Assembly (NCBI GenBank): GCA_964541155.1
Contig: CAZIPC010000002.1
Span: 310,001-374,000, forward strand
Reading direction: 5' to 3'
Origin: UBA4416 sp964541155
GTDB taxonomy: Bacteria; Bacteroidota; Bacteroidia; B-17B0; Aurantibacillaceae
Length of the DNA stretch: 64,000 nucleotides
Positions 54,409-63,468 of this stretch are shown in pieces. Position numbers and translations under genes: made by a program. Every line of letters starts with the position of its first letter. The first letter of the stretch is position 1. The notes beneath the pieces are model-generated. The model did no database searches. It was not told where the DNA came from and saw nothing but the letters and a program-made list of their open reading frames with translations.

Positions 54409-57400
54409 ATGAAATGTGTAATTAAAGTAATAGTTGTTTTATGGTTAATAATACCAAACACTACAAATGCCCAAACATGGGTTAATAAAATGCATGATAC
54501 TACTCAAAATTTTTATTCTATACAACAAGAATTTAACACCTATTGGCAAGGAAGAACATATGAAAGAGGCAAGGGATACAAAGCATTTAAACGATGGGAG
54601 TGGTATGCTGAGCCAAGAGTTTACCCTTCTGGAGATATGAAATTAGCCTCTCGTTCAAAAGCATTGGAAGAGTTTAAAAATTACTTATCTCATAATCCTA
54701 TAGCTGTTCAAAGAATACAATCATCTACTTCTACCACTGGAAATTGGACACCAATGGGACCATTTGGATCTCCAATAGGAGGAGATGCAGGTAGAATCAC
54801 GTTTATTCGATTTATGCCAGGAAATCAAAATACTATTTTTGTAGGAACTGGAGCTGGCGGATTATGGGTTTCTACAAATGCGGGTGCAACTTGGACTACC
54901 AATACAAATTCTTTAGAAGTTTTAGGATGTTCAGATTTAGCTATAAACCCTACAAATACAAACATAATGTATTTAGCCACAGGGGATATAGATGCCGGGG
55001 ATACACATTCTACTGGTGTTTTAAAATCAACTAACGGAGGTTTAACCTGGTCACCAACAGGCTTAACGTGGGCAGTTGCAAACCAACGTTCTATTGGAAG
55101 ATTATTAATAAATCCACTCAATCCTAACATCCTATTTGCAGCTACTTCTCTAGGAATATATCGAACAAATAATGCAGGGTCAACATGGTCGTTAATTAAA
55201 AGTGGTAATTTTAAAGACATGGAATACCGCCCTACAGACACAAGTACTGTATATGCGGTTACAGCAACCTCGTTTTTTAAATCAACAACGGGGGGTAATA
55301 CCTCTGCTTCATTTGTTCAGGTTACCTCAGGATTATCAACAACTGGTGCACGTCAAGTAGTTTCAGTTACACCAGCAGATCCTAATTATGTTTACGTTTT
55401 AAAAAGTGCAAATGATAATTCTTTTGGAGGATTGTATCTTTCTACAAATTCAGGAACAAGTTTTGTTTTAATGTCTAGTACCCCAAATATATTTGGATGG
55501 AATACAAGCGGAACAGATACAGGAGGACAAGGATGGTATGACATTGCTTGTGGTGTTTCTCCAACAGATCCAAATGAAGTAACATGTGGGGGAGTGAATT
55601 CATGGAAATCAACAGACGCAGGATCTTCTTGGGTATTAAATACTCATTGGTATGGCGGAGGAGGAAGACCTTATGTACACGCCGATTTACATGCTGTTGA
55701 ATATGCATCGGGAACAACATGCTATTTAGGGCAAGATGGCGGAATTGCTAAAACAACTAATGGCGGAACAACTTGGACTACTATTAATGGACAAATGAAT
55801 ATTGCTCAAGTATACCGTATTGGACAATCTACCACAACCGCAAATTACGTTCTTTCAGGACATCAAGATAATGGCTCTAATTTATTAAATGGAACAACCT
55901 GGACAGAAGTATATGGTGGAGATGGTGCAGATTGTTTTATTGATTGGAGTAATAACAATACCATGGTAGAAAGTTATGTAAATGGAGATTTTAATATTTC
56001 AAATAATGCAGGTGCTAGTTGGACTAATATAACTAATGGATTAACAGGAAATGCAGCATGGGTAGCGCCAATTATACAATCTCCACAAACTCCAAATACT
56101 TATTACTGCGGGTATGATCAGGTATTTAAATCAACCAACAAAGGAACAACTTGGACTCAATTAGGAACAATGAGTTCTGGAGGGTCCATATTATATCTTG
56201 CAGCAGCTCCTTCAAATTCATTAGTTTTATATGCTGCTACAAGCACAAGTTTATTTAAAACTATAAATGGTGGAACAACATGGTCTAATATAACATCTGG
56301 GTTACCAACCGCATCTGCTCAAATTTCAAGAGTTGCTGTTGATAATACAGATGCTAATAATGTATTTGTTACATTCTCTGGATACTCAGCAAATAATAAA
56401 ATATTTGTTACAACTGATGGTGGTGCTTCATGGACCAATATATCATCAGGGTTACCTAATTTACCTGTAAATTGTGTTGTTTATTCAAACAATTCAAATG
56501 ATGCTATTTACGTAGGAACTGATGTTGGTGTATACTATAGAGATGGAAGTATGACAACATGGACACCCTTTATGTCGGGATTACCCAATGTTATTGTAAA
56601 TGATTTAGAAATTTTTTACCCTACAGGTAAAGTAAGAGCAGGAACTTATGGAAGAGGTGTGTGGCAATCAGATGTTTTTTCTAATCCATCATCAGTTCCA
56701 ATTGCAAATTTCTCAACAACATATCCATCTGCTTGTGTAAACACTCCTTTTGTTTTCTCAGATCAATCCTCAGGAACACCAACTGCTTGGAGTTGGACTT
56801 TAACTGGATCATCCTCTCCTTTATCTTCAGTTAAAAATCCAACTGTAACATATACTTCACCTGGCATGTACTCTGTATCTCTTGTTTCTACAAATGCTAA
56901 TGGCTCAAGTGTAGTGTATACTAATACAATTAATGTGGTTTCTGCACCAATTGTTTCTGTTCCTTCTGCAACAGTTTGTCAAATACAATCAAAAGCATTG
57001 GTTGCTAGTGGTGCAACTACCTATTCTTGGTCAACAGGCTCTACATCATCTATTTTAATTGTTACACCAACAGTTACTACTGTTTATACCGTTACAGGCT
57101 TTGTTGGGGGGTGTAGCGCTTCGGCAACAGCAACAGTTTTTGTTGGAAACTTTCCAGCTACTCCTACAGTTACACAAAACGGAAATACACTAACATCGAG
57201 TTCTACTACAAATAATCAGTGGTATTTTAATGGAACGTTAATTCCTGGAGCAACAGCACAAACCTATACTGTTATTCAAGATGGAAATTATACAGTAGTT
57301 GTAAATGGTATTTATGGTTGCTCTAAAACATCAGCTGTATCTACAGTTACATTAACAGGAATTGAAGAGCAAATTTTAGTAAACACTATTCAACTAAGCC

Positions 57401-57621
57401 CTAATCCTGTAAAAGACGTAATTTTTGTAAATACATCATTGAAACAACAAACAGCTGTTAATTATTCAATTTACGCTGTATCAGGGCAATTGGTTAAATC
57501 AGGCATTATTATACTAAATAATAATCAATCCATTTCTATCAATGATATAGCGTCGGGTGTTTATGAAATAAAGTTTACATTAAATCAACTAAATACAAGC
57601 CACAAATTTGTAAAAGAATAA
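54409..57621 (+). CDS. T9SS-secreted protein with VPS10/BNR-like beta-propeller, PKD and Ig-like domains
   Basis: This 1070-residue secreted protein has a signal peptide (1-22, ending TTNAQ). Its residues about 115-755 contain many BNR/Asp-box-like repeats (STNAGATWT, STNGGLTWS, TNGGTTWT, STNKGTTWT, TTDGGASWT) that predict a VPS10-type propeller. A PKD domain lies at about 760-850 (SDQSSGTPTAWSWTL), then an Ig-like segment with a cysteine pair, and a T9SS sorting domain at about 995-1070 (LSPNPVKDVIFVNTS, ending in NTSHKFVKE). It resembles glycan-binding or adhesion proteins; no catalytic residues of a sialidase or glycosidase are recognised. It is followed by a strong terminator and stands as a single gene. 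Confidence 0.88.
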   Translation: MKCVIKVIVVLWLIIPNTTNAQTWVNKMHDTTQNFYSIQQEFNTYWQGRTYERGKGYKAFKRWEWYAEPRVYPSGDMKLASRSKALEEFKNYLSHNPIAVQRIQSSTSTTGNWTPMGPFGSPIGGDAGRITFIRFMPGNQNTIFVGTGAGGLWVSTNAGATWTTNTNSLEVLGCSDLAINPTNTNIMYLATGDIDAGDTHSTGVLKSTNGGLTWSPTGLTWAVANQRSIGRLLINPLNPNILFAATSLGIYRTNNAGSTWSLIKSGNFKDMEYRPTDTSTVYAVTATSFFKSTTGGNTSASFVQVTSGLSTTGARQVVSVTPADPNYVYVLKSANDNSFGGLYLSTNSGTSFVLMSSTPNIFGWNTSGTDTGGQGWYDIACGVSPTDPNEVTCGGVNSWKSTDAGSSWVLNTHWYGGGGRPYVHADLHAVEYASGTTCYLGQDGGIAKTTNGGTTWTTINGQMNIAQVYRIGQSTTTANYVLSGHQDNGSNLLNGTTWTEVYGGDGADCFIDWSNNNTMVESYVNGDFNISNNAGASWTNITNGLTGNAAWVAPIIQSPQTPNTYYCGYDQVFKSTNKGTTWTQLGTMSSGGSILYLAAAPSNSLVLYAATSTSLFKTINGGTTWSNITSGLPTASAQISRVAVDNTDANNVFVTFSGYSANNKIFVTTDGGASWTNISSGLPNLPVNCVVYSNNSNDAIYVGTDVGVYYRDGSMTTWTPFMSGLPNVIVNDLEIFYPTGKVRAGTYGRGVWQSDVFSNPSSVPIANFSTTYPSACVNTPFVFSDQSSGTPTAWSWTLTGSSSPLSSVKNPTVTYTSPGMYSVSLVSTNANGSSVVYTNTINVVSAPIVSVPSATVCQIQSKALVASGATTYSWSTGSTSSILIVTPTVTTVYTVTGFVGGCSASATATVFVGNFPATPTVTQNGNTLTSSSTTNNQWYFNGTLIPGATAQTYTVIQDGNYTVVVNGIYGCSKTSAVSTVTLTGIEEQILVNTIQLSPNPVKDVIFVNTSLKQQTAVNYSIYAVSGQLVKSGIIILNNNQSISINDIASGVYEIKFTLNQLNTSHKFVKE

Positions 57622-57638
57622 AATTTATACAAAAAAAT

Positions 57639-57671
57639 AAAAAGCCGTTAATTGTAAATTAACGGCTTTTT
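57639..57671 (+). terminator. Terminator after the VPS10-like gene
   Basis: A perfect 15-base stem (57639-57653 with 57657-57671) with a 3-base loop and a T run lies 17 bases past the stop codon. Confidence 0.85.
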
Positions 57672-57777
57672 TTATGACATAATTTTTAAACATAAAAACC
57701 TTTAAAAAATTAGATTTATTATTTGATGAATTACTTAAAAATGGTTAATCTTACAATCAATATTTTAATAGTTATTT

Positions 57778-58152
57778 ATGAGTTCACAATCATCACCTCT
57801 AGATTATTTGCCAGTATTGTTAATGTTTGTTGTTGCGCTAGGATTTGTAGTTACAACAATGCTTGCGTCACATTGGTTAGGTCCAAAACGTAAAACTAAA
57901 ATAAAATTAGATTCATTTGAATGCGGTATTGAGTCAAAAGGAAATGCACGCTTACCATTTGCTATTAAGTACTTTTTGGTAGCCATTTTATTTGTATTGT
58001 TCGATATTGAGGTTATTTTTATGTATCCATGGGCTGTAAACTTTAAAGAGTTAGGAATGTTAGGTGTTATAGAAGTATTTACTTTTATTATTTTATTATT
58101 AGTTGGATTCTATTATATGCTTTCAAAAAAAGCATTAAAATGGGAAGAATAA
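57778..58152 (+). CDS. nuoA: NADH-quinone oxidoreductase subunit A
   Basis: This 124-residue membrane subunit of complex I has three helices (about 12-30, 60-80 and 90-115). It has the conserved loop FECGIESKGNARLPFAIKYFLVAILFVLFDIEVIFMYPWA. The cysteine in FECG is the residue modified by quinone-site agents in other species. It is the first gene of the nuo operon; the next (nuoB) starts 24 bases on. The region upstream has only a weak match to a promoter. Confidence 0.96.
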   Translation: MSSQSSPLDYLPVLLMFVVALGFVVTTMLASHWLGPKRKTKIKLDSFECGIESKGNARLPFAIKYFLVAILFVLFDIEVIFMYPWAVNFKELGMLGVIEVFTFIILLLVGFYYMLSKKALKWEE

Positions 58153-58176
58153 ATTTTCAACGTTAAAAAATTAAAC

Positions 58177-58740
58177 ATGGCAAAAGAAATTATAAAACGC
58201 ACAAAACTAGAAATCGCTAAAAGCCCTGAAGGGCTTGAAGGACCTGGTTTTTTTGCAACAAAATTAGAAGACGCAGTTGGATTAGCCCGTAAAAATTCAT
58301 TATGGCCATTACCATTTGCAACTTCTTGTTGTGGTATTGAATTTATGGCAACGATGGCGTCTCACTACGACTTAGGTCGTTTTGGATCTGAACGTTTAAG
58401 CTTTTCTCCACGTCAAGCTGATATGTTGATGGTAATGGGAACTATTGCCAAAAAAATGGGACCTACTTTACGTCAGGTATATGAGCAAATGGCAGAACCA
58501 CGTTGGGTTTTATCTGTTGGAGCTTGTGCTAGTACTGGTGGTGTTTTTGATACATACTCTGTTTTACAAGGAATTGATAAGATAATTCCAGTAGATGTGT
58601 ATGTGCCAGGTTGTCCTCCACGTCCAGAACAAATTTTAGAAGGCGTTTTAAAAATTCAGGAGATGGCTCAAAATGAATCTTTCAGAAGAAGAGAATCGGC
58701 AGAGTATAAGAAAATGTTAAACTCATACGGAATAGAATAA
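58177..58740 (+). CDS. nuoB: NADH-quinone oxidoreductase subunit B
   Basis: This 187-residue subunit ligates the terminal iron-sulfur cluster N2 next to the quinone site. The cysteines are the adjacent pair in TSCCGIEFMATMASHYDLGRFG, one in VLSVGACAS and one in VPGCPPRPEQI. The C-terminus after residue 165 is charged. Length and spacing are typical. It precedes nuoC by 12 bases. Confidence 0.97.
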   Translation: MAKEIIKRTKLEIAKSPEGLEGPGFFATKLEDAVGLARKNSLWPLPFATSCCGIEFMATMASHYDLGRFGSERLSFSPRQADMLMVMGTIAKKMGPTLRQVYEQMAEPRWVLSVGACASTGGVFDTYSVLQGIDKIIPVDVYVPGCPPRPEQILEGVLKIQEMAQNESFRRRESAEYKKMLNSYGIE

Positions 58741-58752
58741 TTCAAATATACT

Positions 58753-59247
58753 ATGGAGCTTTTAGAAATTGTAAATACTAAATTGAAAGAAAACTTTGCA
58801 GATGCAATTGAATCAGCAGAACAACTTTACGATTACCCTGTTTTTACCGTAAAAAACGATAAAGTGCATGATATTCTTAAATTCTTAAAAGAAGATGATA
58901 CTTTAAACTTTCATTTTTTAACTGATTTATGTGGCATGCAAACCGCTGATGAAAAGCAACTAGGCGTGATTTATCATTTACACAACATGCCAAAAAATTA
59001 CCGTATTCGTTTAAAAACATTTTTTGATATCAATAAACCAGAAATTCCTACAGCTACTGATTTGTGGCCGGCAGCAAACTGGATGGAACGCGAAACATAT
59101 GATTTTTTCGGAGTAAAATTTAACGGTCATCCAAACTTAAAACGCATTTTAAATGTTGACGAGATGGATATTTTTCCTTTAAGAAAAGAATATCCTTTAG
59201 AAGATCAAACTAGAACAGACAAAAAAGATAATATGTTTGGTCGTTAA
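58753..59247 (+). CDS. nuoC: NADH-quinone oxidoreductase subunit C
   Basis: This 164-residue 30-kDa subunit has the motif WMERETYDFFGVKFNGHPNLKRILNVDEMDIFPLRKEYPLE typical of NuoC and is not fused to NuoD. It forms part of the peripheral arm next to NuoD. It precedes nuoD by 18 bases. Confidence 0.96.
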   Translation: MELLEIVNTKLKENFADAIESAEQLYDYPVFTVKNDKVHDILKFLKEDDTLNFHFLTDLCGMQTADEKQLGVIYHLHNMPKNYRIRLKTFFDINKPEIPTATDLWPAANWMERETYDFFGVKFNGHPNLKRILNVDEMDIFPLRKEYPLEDQTRTDKKDNMFGR

Positions 59248-59265
59248 TTAAATTATATTCAACTC

Positions 59266-60480
59266 ATGAGTAAAAAAGAAACACATACAAACGTTAATCA
59301 AGAAGTAATCGAAGAAAAAGAATATTCTACGCTTAATCTTGGGCCTACACATCCTGCAACGCACGGCATTTTCCAAAATGTATTAAAGATGGATGGCGAA
59401 ATTATTCACGATGCTGTTCCTACTATTGGATATATACACCGTGCATTTGAAAAATTAGCAGAGCGTCGTCCGTATGCACAAATTACACCTATTACAGATC
59501 GTTTAAACTATTGTTCTTCTCCAATCAATAATATGGGTTGGTATATGACAGTAGAAAAATTATTAAAAGCAGAAATTCCAAAACGCGCACAATATCACCG
59601 TGTTATTATTATGGAATTATCGCGTATTGCTGACCATATTATTTGCAACTCGGTTATTGGTGTAGATACTGGAGCTATGACCGGGTTCTTATACATCTTT
59701 CAATGGAGAGAAAAAATTTATGAAATCTTTGAAGAAATTTGTGGTGCTCGTTTAACTACTAATATTGGTCGTATTGGAGGTTTTGATAAAGAGTGGAGCA
59801 AAACTGCTTGGGATAAAATCAACGAATTTTTAAAAGAATTCCCTAAAGGATTAAAAGAATTCTCTAATTTATTAGAGAGGAATAAAATTTTTATGGACCG
59901 TACCATTAATTGCGGACCAATATCAGCAGAAAGAGCGTTAGCTTACAGTTTTGTTGGACCTAACCTACGTGCCGCAGGTGTTGATTATGATGTTCGTGTA
60001 ATGAATCCATACTCGTCTTATGAAGATTTTACATTTACTGTACCTGTAGGAACCCAAGGCGATACTTACGATCGATTCATGGTTCGTCAACACGAAATGT
60101 GGCAATCATTAAGCATCATTGAGCAAGCAATCAAAAAAATGCCTGAAGGACCAATGCACGCTGATTTACCTGATTTCTTCTTGCCTCCAAAAGAGCAAGT
60201 ATACAATAGTATGGAAGCGTTAATCTATCACTTCAAAATTGTGATGGGAGAAACAGATATTCCTAAAGGAGAAGTTTATCACTGCGTTGAAGGTGGAAAT
60301 GGAGAACTAGGATTTTATTTAATTAGCGACGGCGGCAGAACCCCATTTCGTTTGCATTTCCGAAGACCATGCTTTATTTATTATCAAGCATATCCAGAAA
60401 TGATTAAAGGAATTATGCTGTCAGATGCTATCTTAACAATGAGTAGTATGAACGTAATTGCTGGAGAATTAGACGCATAA
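59266..60480 (+). CDS. nuoD: NADH-quinone oxidoreductase subunit D
   Basis: This 404-residue 49-kDa subunit forms the quinone-binding pocket with NuoB. Key segments are NLGPTHPATHGIFQNVLKMDGE, with the histidine near the quinone headgroup, and GAMTGFLYIFQWREKIYEIFE. The C-terminal MSSMNVIAGELDA is also typical. It is related to the large subunit of [NiFe] hydrogenases but lacks the nickel cysteines. The N-terminal about 18 residues are extra and poorly conserved. Confidence 0.97.
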   Translation: MSKKETHTNVNQEVIEEKEYSTLNLGPTHPATHGIFQNVLKMDGEIIHDAVPTIGYIHRAFEKLAERRPYAQITPITDRLNYCSSPINNMGWYMTVEKLLKAEIPKRAQYHRVIIMELSRIADHIICNSVIGVDTGAMTGFLYIFQWREKIYEIFEEICGARLTTNIGRIGGFDKEWSKTAWDKINEFLKEFPKGLKEFSNLLERNKIFMDRTINCGPISAERALAYSFVGPNLRAAGVDYDVRVMNPYSSYEDFTFTVPVGTQGDTYDRFMVRQHEMWQSLSIIEQAIKKMPEGPMHADLPDFFLPPKEQVYNSMEALIYHFKIVMGETDIPKGEVYHCVEGGNGELGFYLISDGGRTPFRLHFRRPCFIYYQAYPEMIKGIMLSDAILTMSSMNVIAGELDA

Positions 60481-60510
60481 TTTTAATTTAGAATTTTAGA
60501 ATTTAAATAA

Positions 60511-61092
60511 ATGGGATCACAAGTACACGGAGCACAAAAATTTGATAACGCTAAACGCGCTGAAATAGTTTTTAGTGAAGAAGCGATGAAAACTGCACAA
60601 ACCATTATTTCTCGTTATCCAGAAGGAAAACAAAAATCGGCTTTATTGCCAATTTTACATTTAGCACAAGCTGAATTTGGAGGATGGTTAAGTCCTGAGA
60701 CGATGGACTATGTGGCTTCTATATTAAATATTAAACCGGTTGAAGTTTTTGAGGTAGCATCGTTTTACACGATGTATAATTTAAAACCAGTTGGGAAATG
60801 TGTATTAGAAGTTTGTCAAACAAGTTCTTGTTGGTTAAATGGAGCTGAAGACATCGTAAAATACATTGAGAAAAAATTAAGCATCAAAGTTGGAGAAACA
60901 ACTAAAGATGGTATGTTTACTTTAAAAGTAGCAGAGTGTTTAGGTTCTTGCGGAACTGCACCAATGTTGCAATGTGGAGCTAGCTACCACGAAAATTTAA
61001 CTTATGAAAAAGTAGATGCTATTTTGGAAACCTACAAAAACGAAGGTAGATTAAGAAGTTATACTGATTTAGATTATAAAAACACTCTTTAA
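60511..61092 (+). CDS. nuoE: NADH-quinone oxidoreductase subunit E
   Basis: This 193-residue 24-kDa subunit holds the [2Fe-2S] cluster N1a. Its four cysteines are visible in VCQTSSCWLNGA and ECLGSCGTAPMLQ, spaced as in thioredoxin-like ferredoxins. It partners NuoF at the NADH end of the complex. A short imperfect palindrome lies in the gap before nuoF, described separately. Confidence 0.96.
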   Translation: MGSQVHGAQKFDNAKRAEIVFSEEAMKTAQTIISRYPEGKQKSALLPILHLAQAEFGGWLSPETMDYVASILNIKPVEVFEVASFYTMYNLKPVGKCVLEVCQTSSCWLNGAEDIVKYIEKKLSIKVGETTKDGMFTLKVAECLGSCGTAPMLQCGASYHENLTYEKVDAILETYKNEGRLRSYTDLDYKNTL

Positions 61093-61096
61093 TATT

Positions 61097-61122
61097 TTGT
61101 CACTTCGAGCGTAGTCGAGAAG
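61097..61122. repeat. REP-like imperfect palindrome between nuoE and nuoF
   Basis: The 26 bases contain CTTCGAGCGTAGTCGAGAAG, an imperfect inverted repeat. It has higher GC than its surroundings and resembles the dispersed 'TTTCGAGCG(C/T)AGTCGAGAAA' elements that I recall from Bacteroidota intergenic regions. Only one copy is seen in this window. Confidence 0.5.
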
Positions 61123-61138
61123 AAAAAATAAAATTAAA

Positions 61139-62476
61139 ATGGGAAGAAAATTATTAATACACAACGATAAAGTACCTAACATTCATACGTTAGAAGTATA
61201 TCGTGCACATGGTGGGTATGCTTCTGTAGAGAAGGCATTAAAAACAATGCAACCAGACCAAATCACTGAAGAAGTTAAAAAATCAGGATTAAGAGGTCGT
61301 GGGGGTGCAGGTTTCCCTACAGGAATGAAATGGAGTTTCTTAGCTAAACCAGAAGGAGTTCCTCGTTATTTGGTTTGCAATGCAGATGAGTCTGAGCCAG
61401 GAACATTCAAAGACCGTTACTTAATGGAAAAAATTCCTCATGCATTAATAGAAGGTATGATTACTTCTTCTTATGCATTAGGCGCAAAACAATCATACAT
61501 TTATATACGTGGCGAATATTTTTATGTAGCTCGTATATTAGAAACAGCCATCGCCGAAGCATATGCTGCAGGTTGGTTAGGTAAAAACATTTTAGGCACT
61601 GATTACTCTTTAGATTTATCAGTACAAGTTGGTGGTGGAGCATATATTTGTGGAGAAGAAACTGCCTTATTAGAATCATTAGAAGGTAAGCGTGGTAACC
61701 CACGTATTAAGCCACCATTCCCGGCTGTTGCAGGTTTATGGGGTTGTCCAACGGTAGTTAATAACGTTGAGACTATTGCCGCTGTTGTTCCAATTGTAAA
61801 TATGGGTGGAGAAGAATACGCTAAAATTGGCGTAGGAAAATCCACAGGCACAAAATTAATTTCTGCTTCCGGACATATAAATAAGCCAGGTGTTTACGAA
61901 ATTGAATTAGGTATTACGGTTGAAGAATTTATTTATAGTGAAGAATATTGCGGCGGTATCCGTAATGGAAAAAAATTAAAAGCAGTAGTTGCAGGTGGTT
62001 CTTCGGTGCCAATTTTACCTACTGAATTAATTTTAAAAACTGCTAAAGGCGAGCCACGTTTAATGACTTATGAAAGTTTATCTGACGGTGGTTTCCAAAC
62101 AGGTACCATGTTAGGTTCAGGTGGATTTATTGCCATGGATGAGGACACAAGTATCGTTAAAAATTTATTTACATTCTCTCGTTTCTATCATCATGAGTCT
62201 TGTGGGCAATGTTCTCCTTGCCGTGAAGGAACTGGTTGGATTGAAAAAATATTAAAGAAATTTATTGATGGAACTGCTAATGAAAGTGATGTGGATTTAT
62301 TGTGGGATATTCAAAGTAAAATTGAAGGAAAAACAATATGCCCGTTAGGTGAAGCAGCAGCATGGCCTGTAGCAGCAGCACTTCGTCATTTTAAACATGA
62401 GTTTATCGAAATCGCACAAAAGAAAAAATTTGTGGATATCAGTCATTATAACAGATTAAATAAAATAATAGCGTAA
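61139..62476 (+). CDS. nuoF: NADH-quinone oxidoreductase subunit F
   Basis: This 445-residue 51-kDa subunit binds NADH, FMN and the [4Fe-4S] cluster N3. The NADH/FMN site glycine motifs are GRGGAGFPTGMKWSF and ADESEPGTFKDR; the cluster cysteines are in SCGQCSPCREGTGW plus a later one in TICPLGEAA. The last base of its stop codon is the first base of nuoG, an overlap consistent with coupled translation. Confidence 0.97.
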   Translation: MGRKLLIHNDKVPNIHTLEVYRAHGGYASVEKALKTMQPDQITEEVKKSGLRGRGGAGFPTGMKWSFLAKPEGVPRYLVCNADESEPGTFKDRYLMEKIPHALIEGMITSSYALGAKQSYIYIRGEYFYVARILETAIAEAYAAGWLGKNILGTDYSLDLSVQVGGGAYICGEETALLESLEGKRGNPRIKPPFPAVAGLWGCPTVVNNVETIAAVVPIVNMGGEEYAKIGVGKSTGTKLISASGHINKPGVYEIELGITVEEFIYSEEYCGGIRNGKKLKAVVAGGSSVPILPTELILKTAKGEPRLMTYESLSDGGFQTGTMLGSGGFIAMDEDTSIVKNLFTFSRFYHHESCGQCSPCREGTGWIEKILKKFIDGTANESDVDLLWDIQSKIEGKTICPLGEAAAWPVAAALRHFKHEFIEIAQKKKFVDISHYNRLNKIIA

Positions 62477-63459
62477 TGAAAGTTACTATTGATGGAATAG
62501 AAATTGATGTACCAAAGGGTACCACAATTCTTCAAGCAGCACGAATGATAGGTCCGGAGGTAGCTCCGCCAACAATGTGCTATTATTCTAAATTAAAAAC
62601 TAGTGGTGGATACTGCCGTACTTGTATTGTTAAAGTAACACAAGGTAGCGCAGCTAATCCTACTCCAATGCCTAAACCTGTTGCGGCTTGTCGAACCGAG
62701 GTGATGGACGGAATGGTTGTAGAAAATACCATTAATAAAGATGTTTTAGAAGCACGTAAAGGCGTGGTAGAATTTTTATTAGTAAACCACCCTTTAGATT
62801 GCCCTGTCTGTGATCAAGCAGGAGAATGTTCTTTACAAGACTTAGGTTACGAGCACGGAGCTGCCACATCCCGTTACGAATTTCCTAGAAGAGAATTTGA
62901 ACGCATTGATATTGGTAAATACGTACAATTACACATGAACCGTTGCATCATGTGTTTCCGTTGTGTGAAAGTTGCAGATCAACTAACAGATAAGCGTGTG
63001 CATGGTGTTATGCATCGTGGAGATGCAGCTGAGATTTCTACATACATTGAGAACGTAATTGAAAATGATTTTTCTGGTAACGTGATTGATGTTTGCCCTG
63101 TAGGAGCTTTAACAGATAAAACATTCCGGTTTAAATCTCGTGTTTGGTTTACTAAACCGGTTGATGCAAGTTGTGATTGCAAAAAATGTTCTGGTAAAGT
63201 TCGTTTATGGTACAAAGGCGATGAGATATTAAGAGTAACTGCTCGTAAAGATCAATGGGGAGAAGCAGAAGAATTTATTTGCAACGAATGTCGTTTTGAT
63301 AAAAAGAAAACTTCTGATTGGAAAATCGAAGGTCCTACAAAAGTAGATCGTCATTCAGTTATTTCACAAAATCATTACAATCATTTAAATGAGTTAAAAG
63401 TACAAGTGTTGAAACAACAAAAAGCACTTGGATTTATGGATATTAATAAAAGACCTTAA
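62476..63459 (+). CDS. nuoG: Short NuoG-like iron-sulfur subunit of complex I
   Basis: This 327-residue subunit has an N-terminal [2Fe-2S] ferredoxin domain (cysteines in TMCYYSKLKTSGGYCRTC and AACRTE). A His/Cys cluster segment (VNHPLDCPVCDQAGECSLQD) and a 4Fe-4S-type motif (NRCIMCFRCVKVAD, VCPVGAL) follow. A further four-cysteine region lies at about 235-275 (CDCKKC and CNECRF). It lacks the roughly 500-residue molybdopterin-oxidoreductase-like domain found in E. coli NuoG. Short forms like this occur in Bacteroidota complex I and still carry clusters N1b, N4 and N5. The four late cysteines might replace the N7 site. Confidence 0.93.
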   Translation: MKVTIDGIEIDVPKGTTILQAARMIGPEVAPPTMCYYSKLKTSGGYCRTCIVKVTQGSAANPTPMPKPVAACRTEVMDGMVVENTINKDVLEARKGVVEFLLVNHPLDCPVCDQAGECSLQDLGYEHGAATSRYEFPRREFERIDIGKYVQLHMNRCIMCFRCVKVADQLTDKRVHGVMHRGDAAEISTYIENVIENDFSGNVIDVCPVGALTDKTFRFKSRVWFTKPVDASCDCKKCSGKVRLWYKGDEILRVTARKDQWGEAEEFICNECRFDKKKTSDWKIEGPTKVDRHSVISQNHYNHLNELKVQVLKQQKALGFMDINKRP

Positions 63460-63468
63460 TCAATTCGT

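Noticed and set aside
55475..55720. Minus-strand open frame inside the VPS10-like gene
   Set aside because: It is a by-product of the repetitive coding strand and has no independent support.
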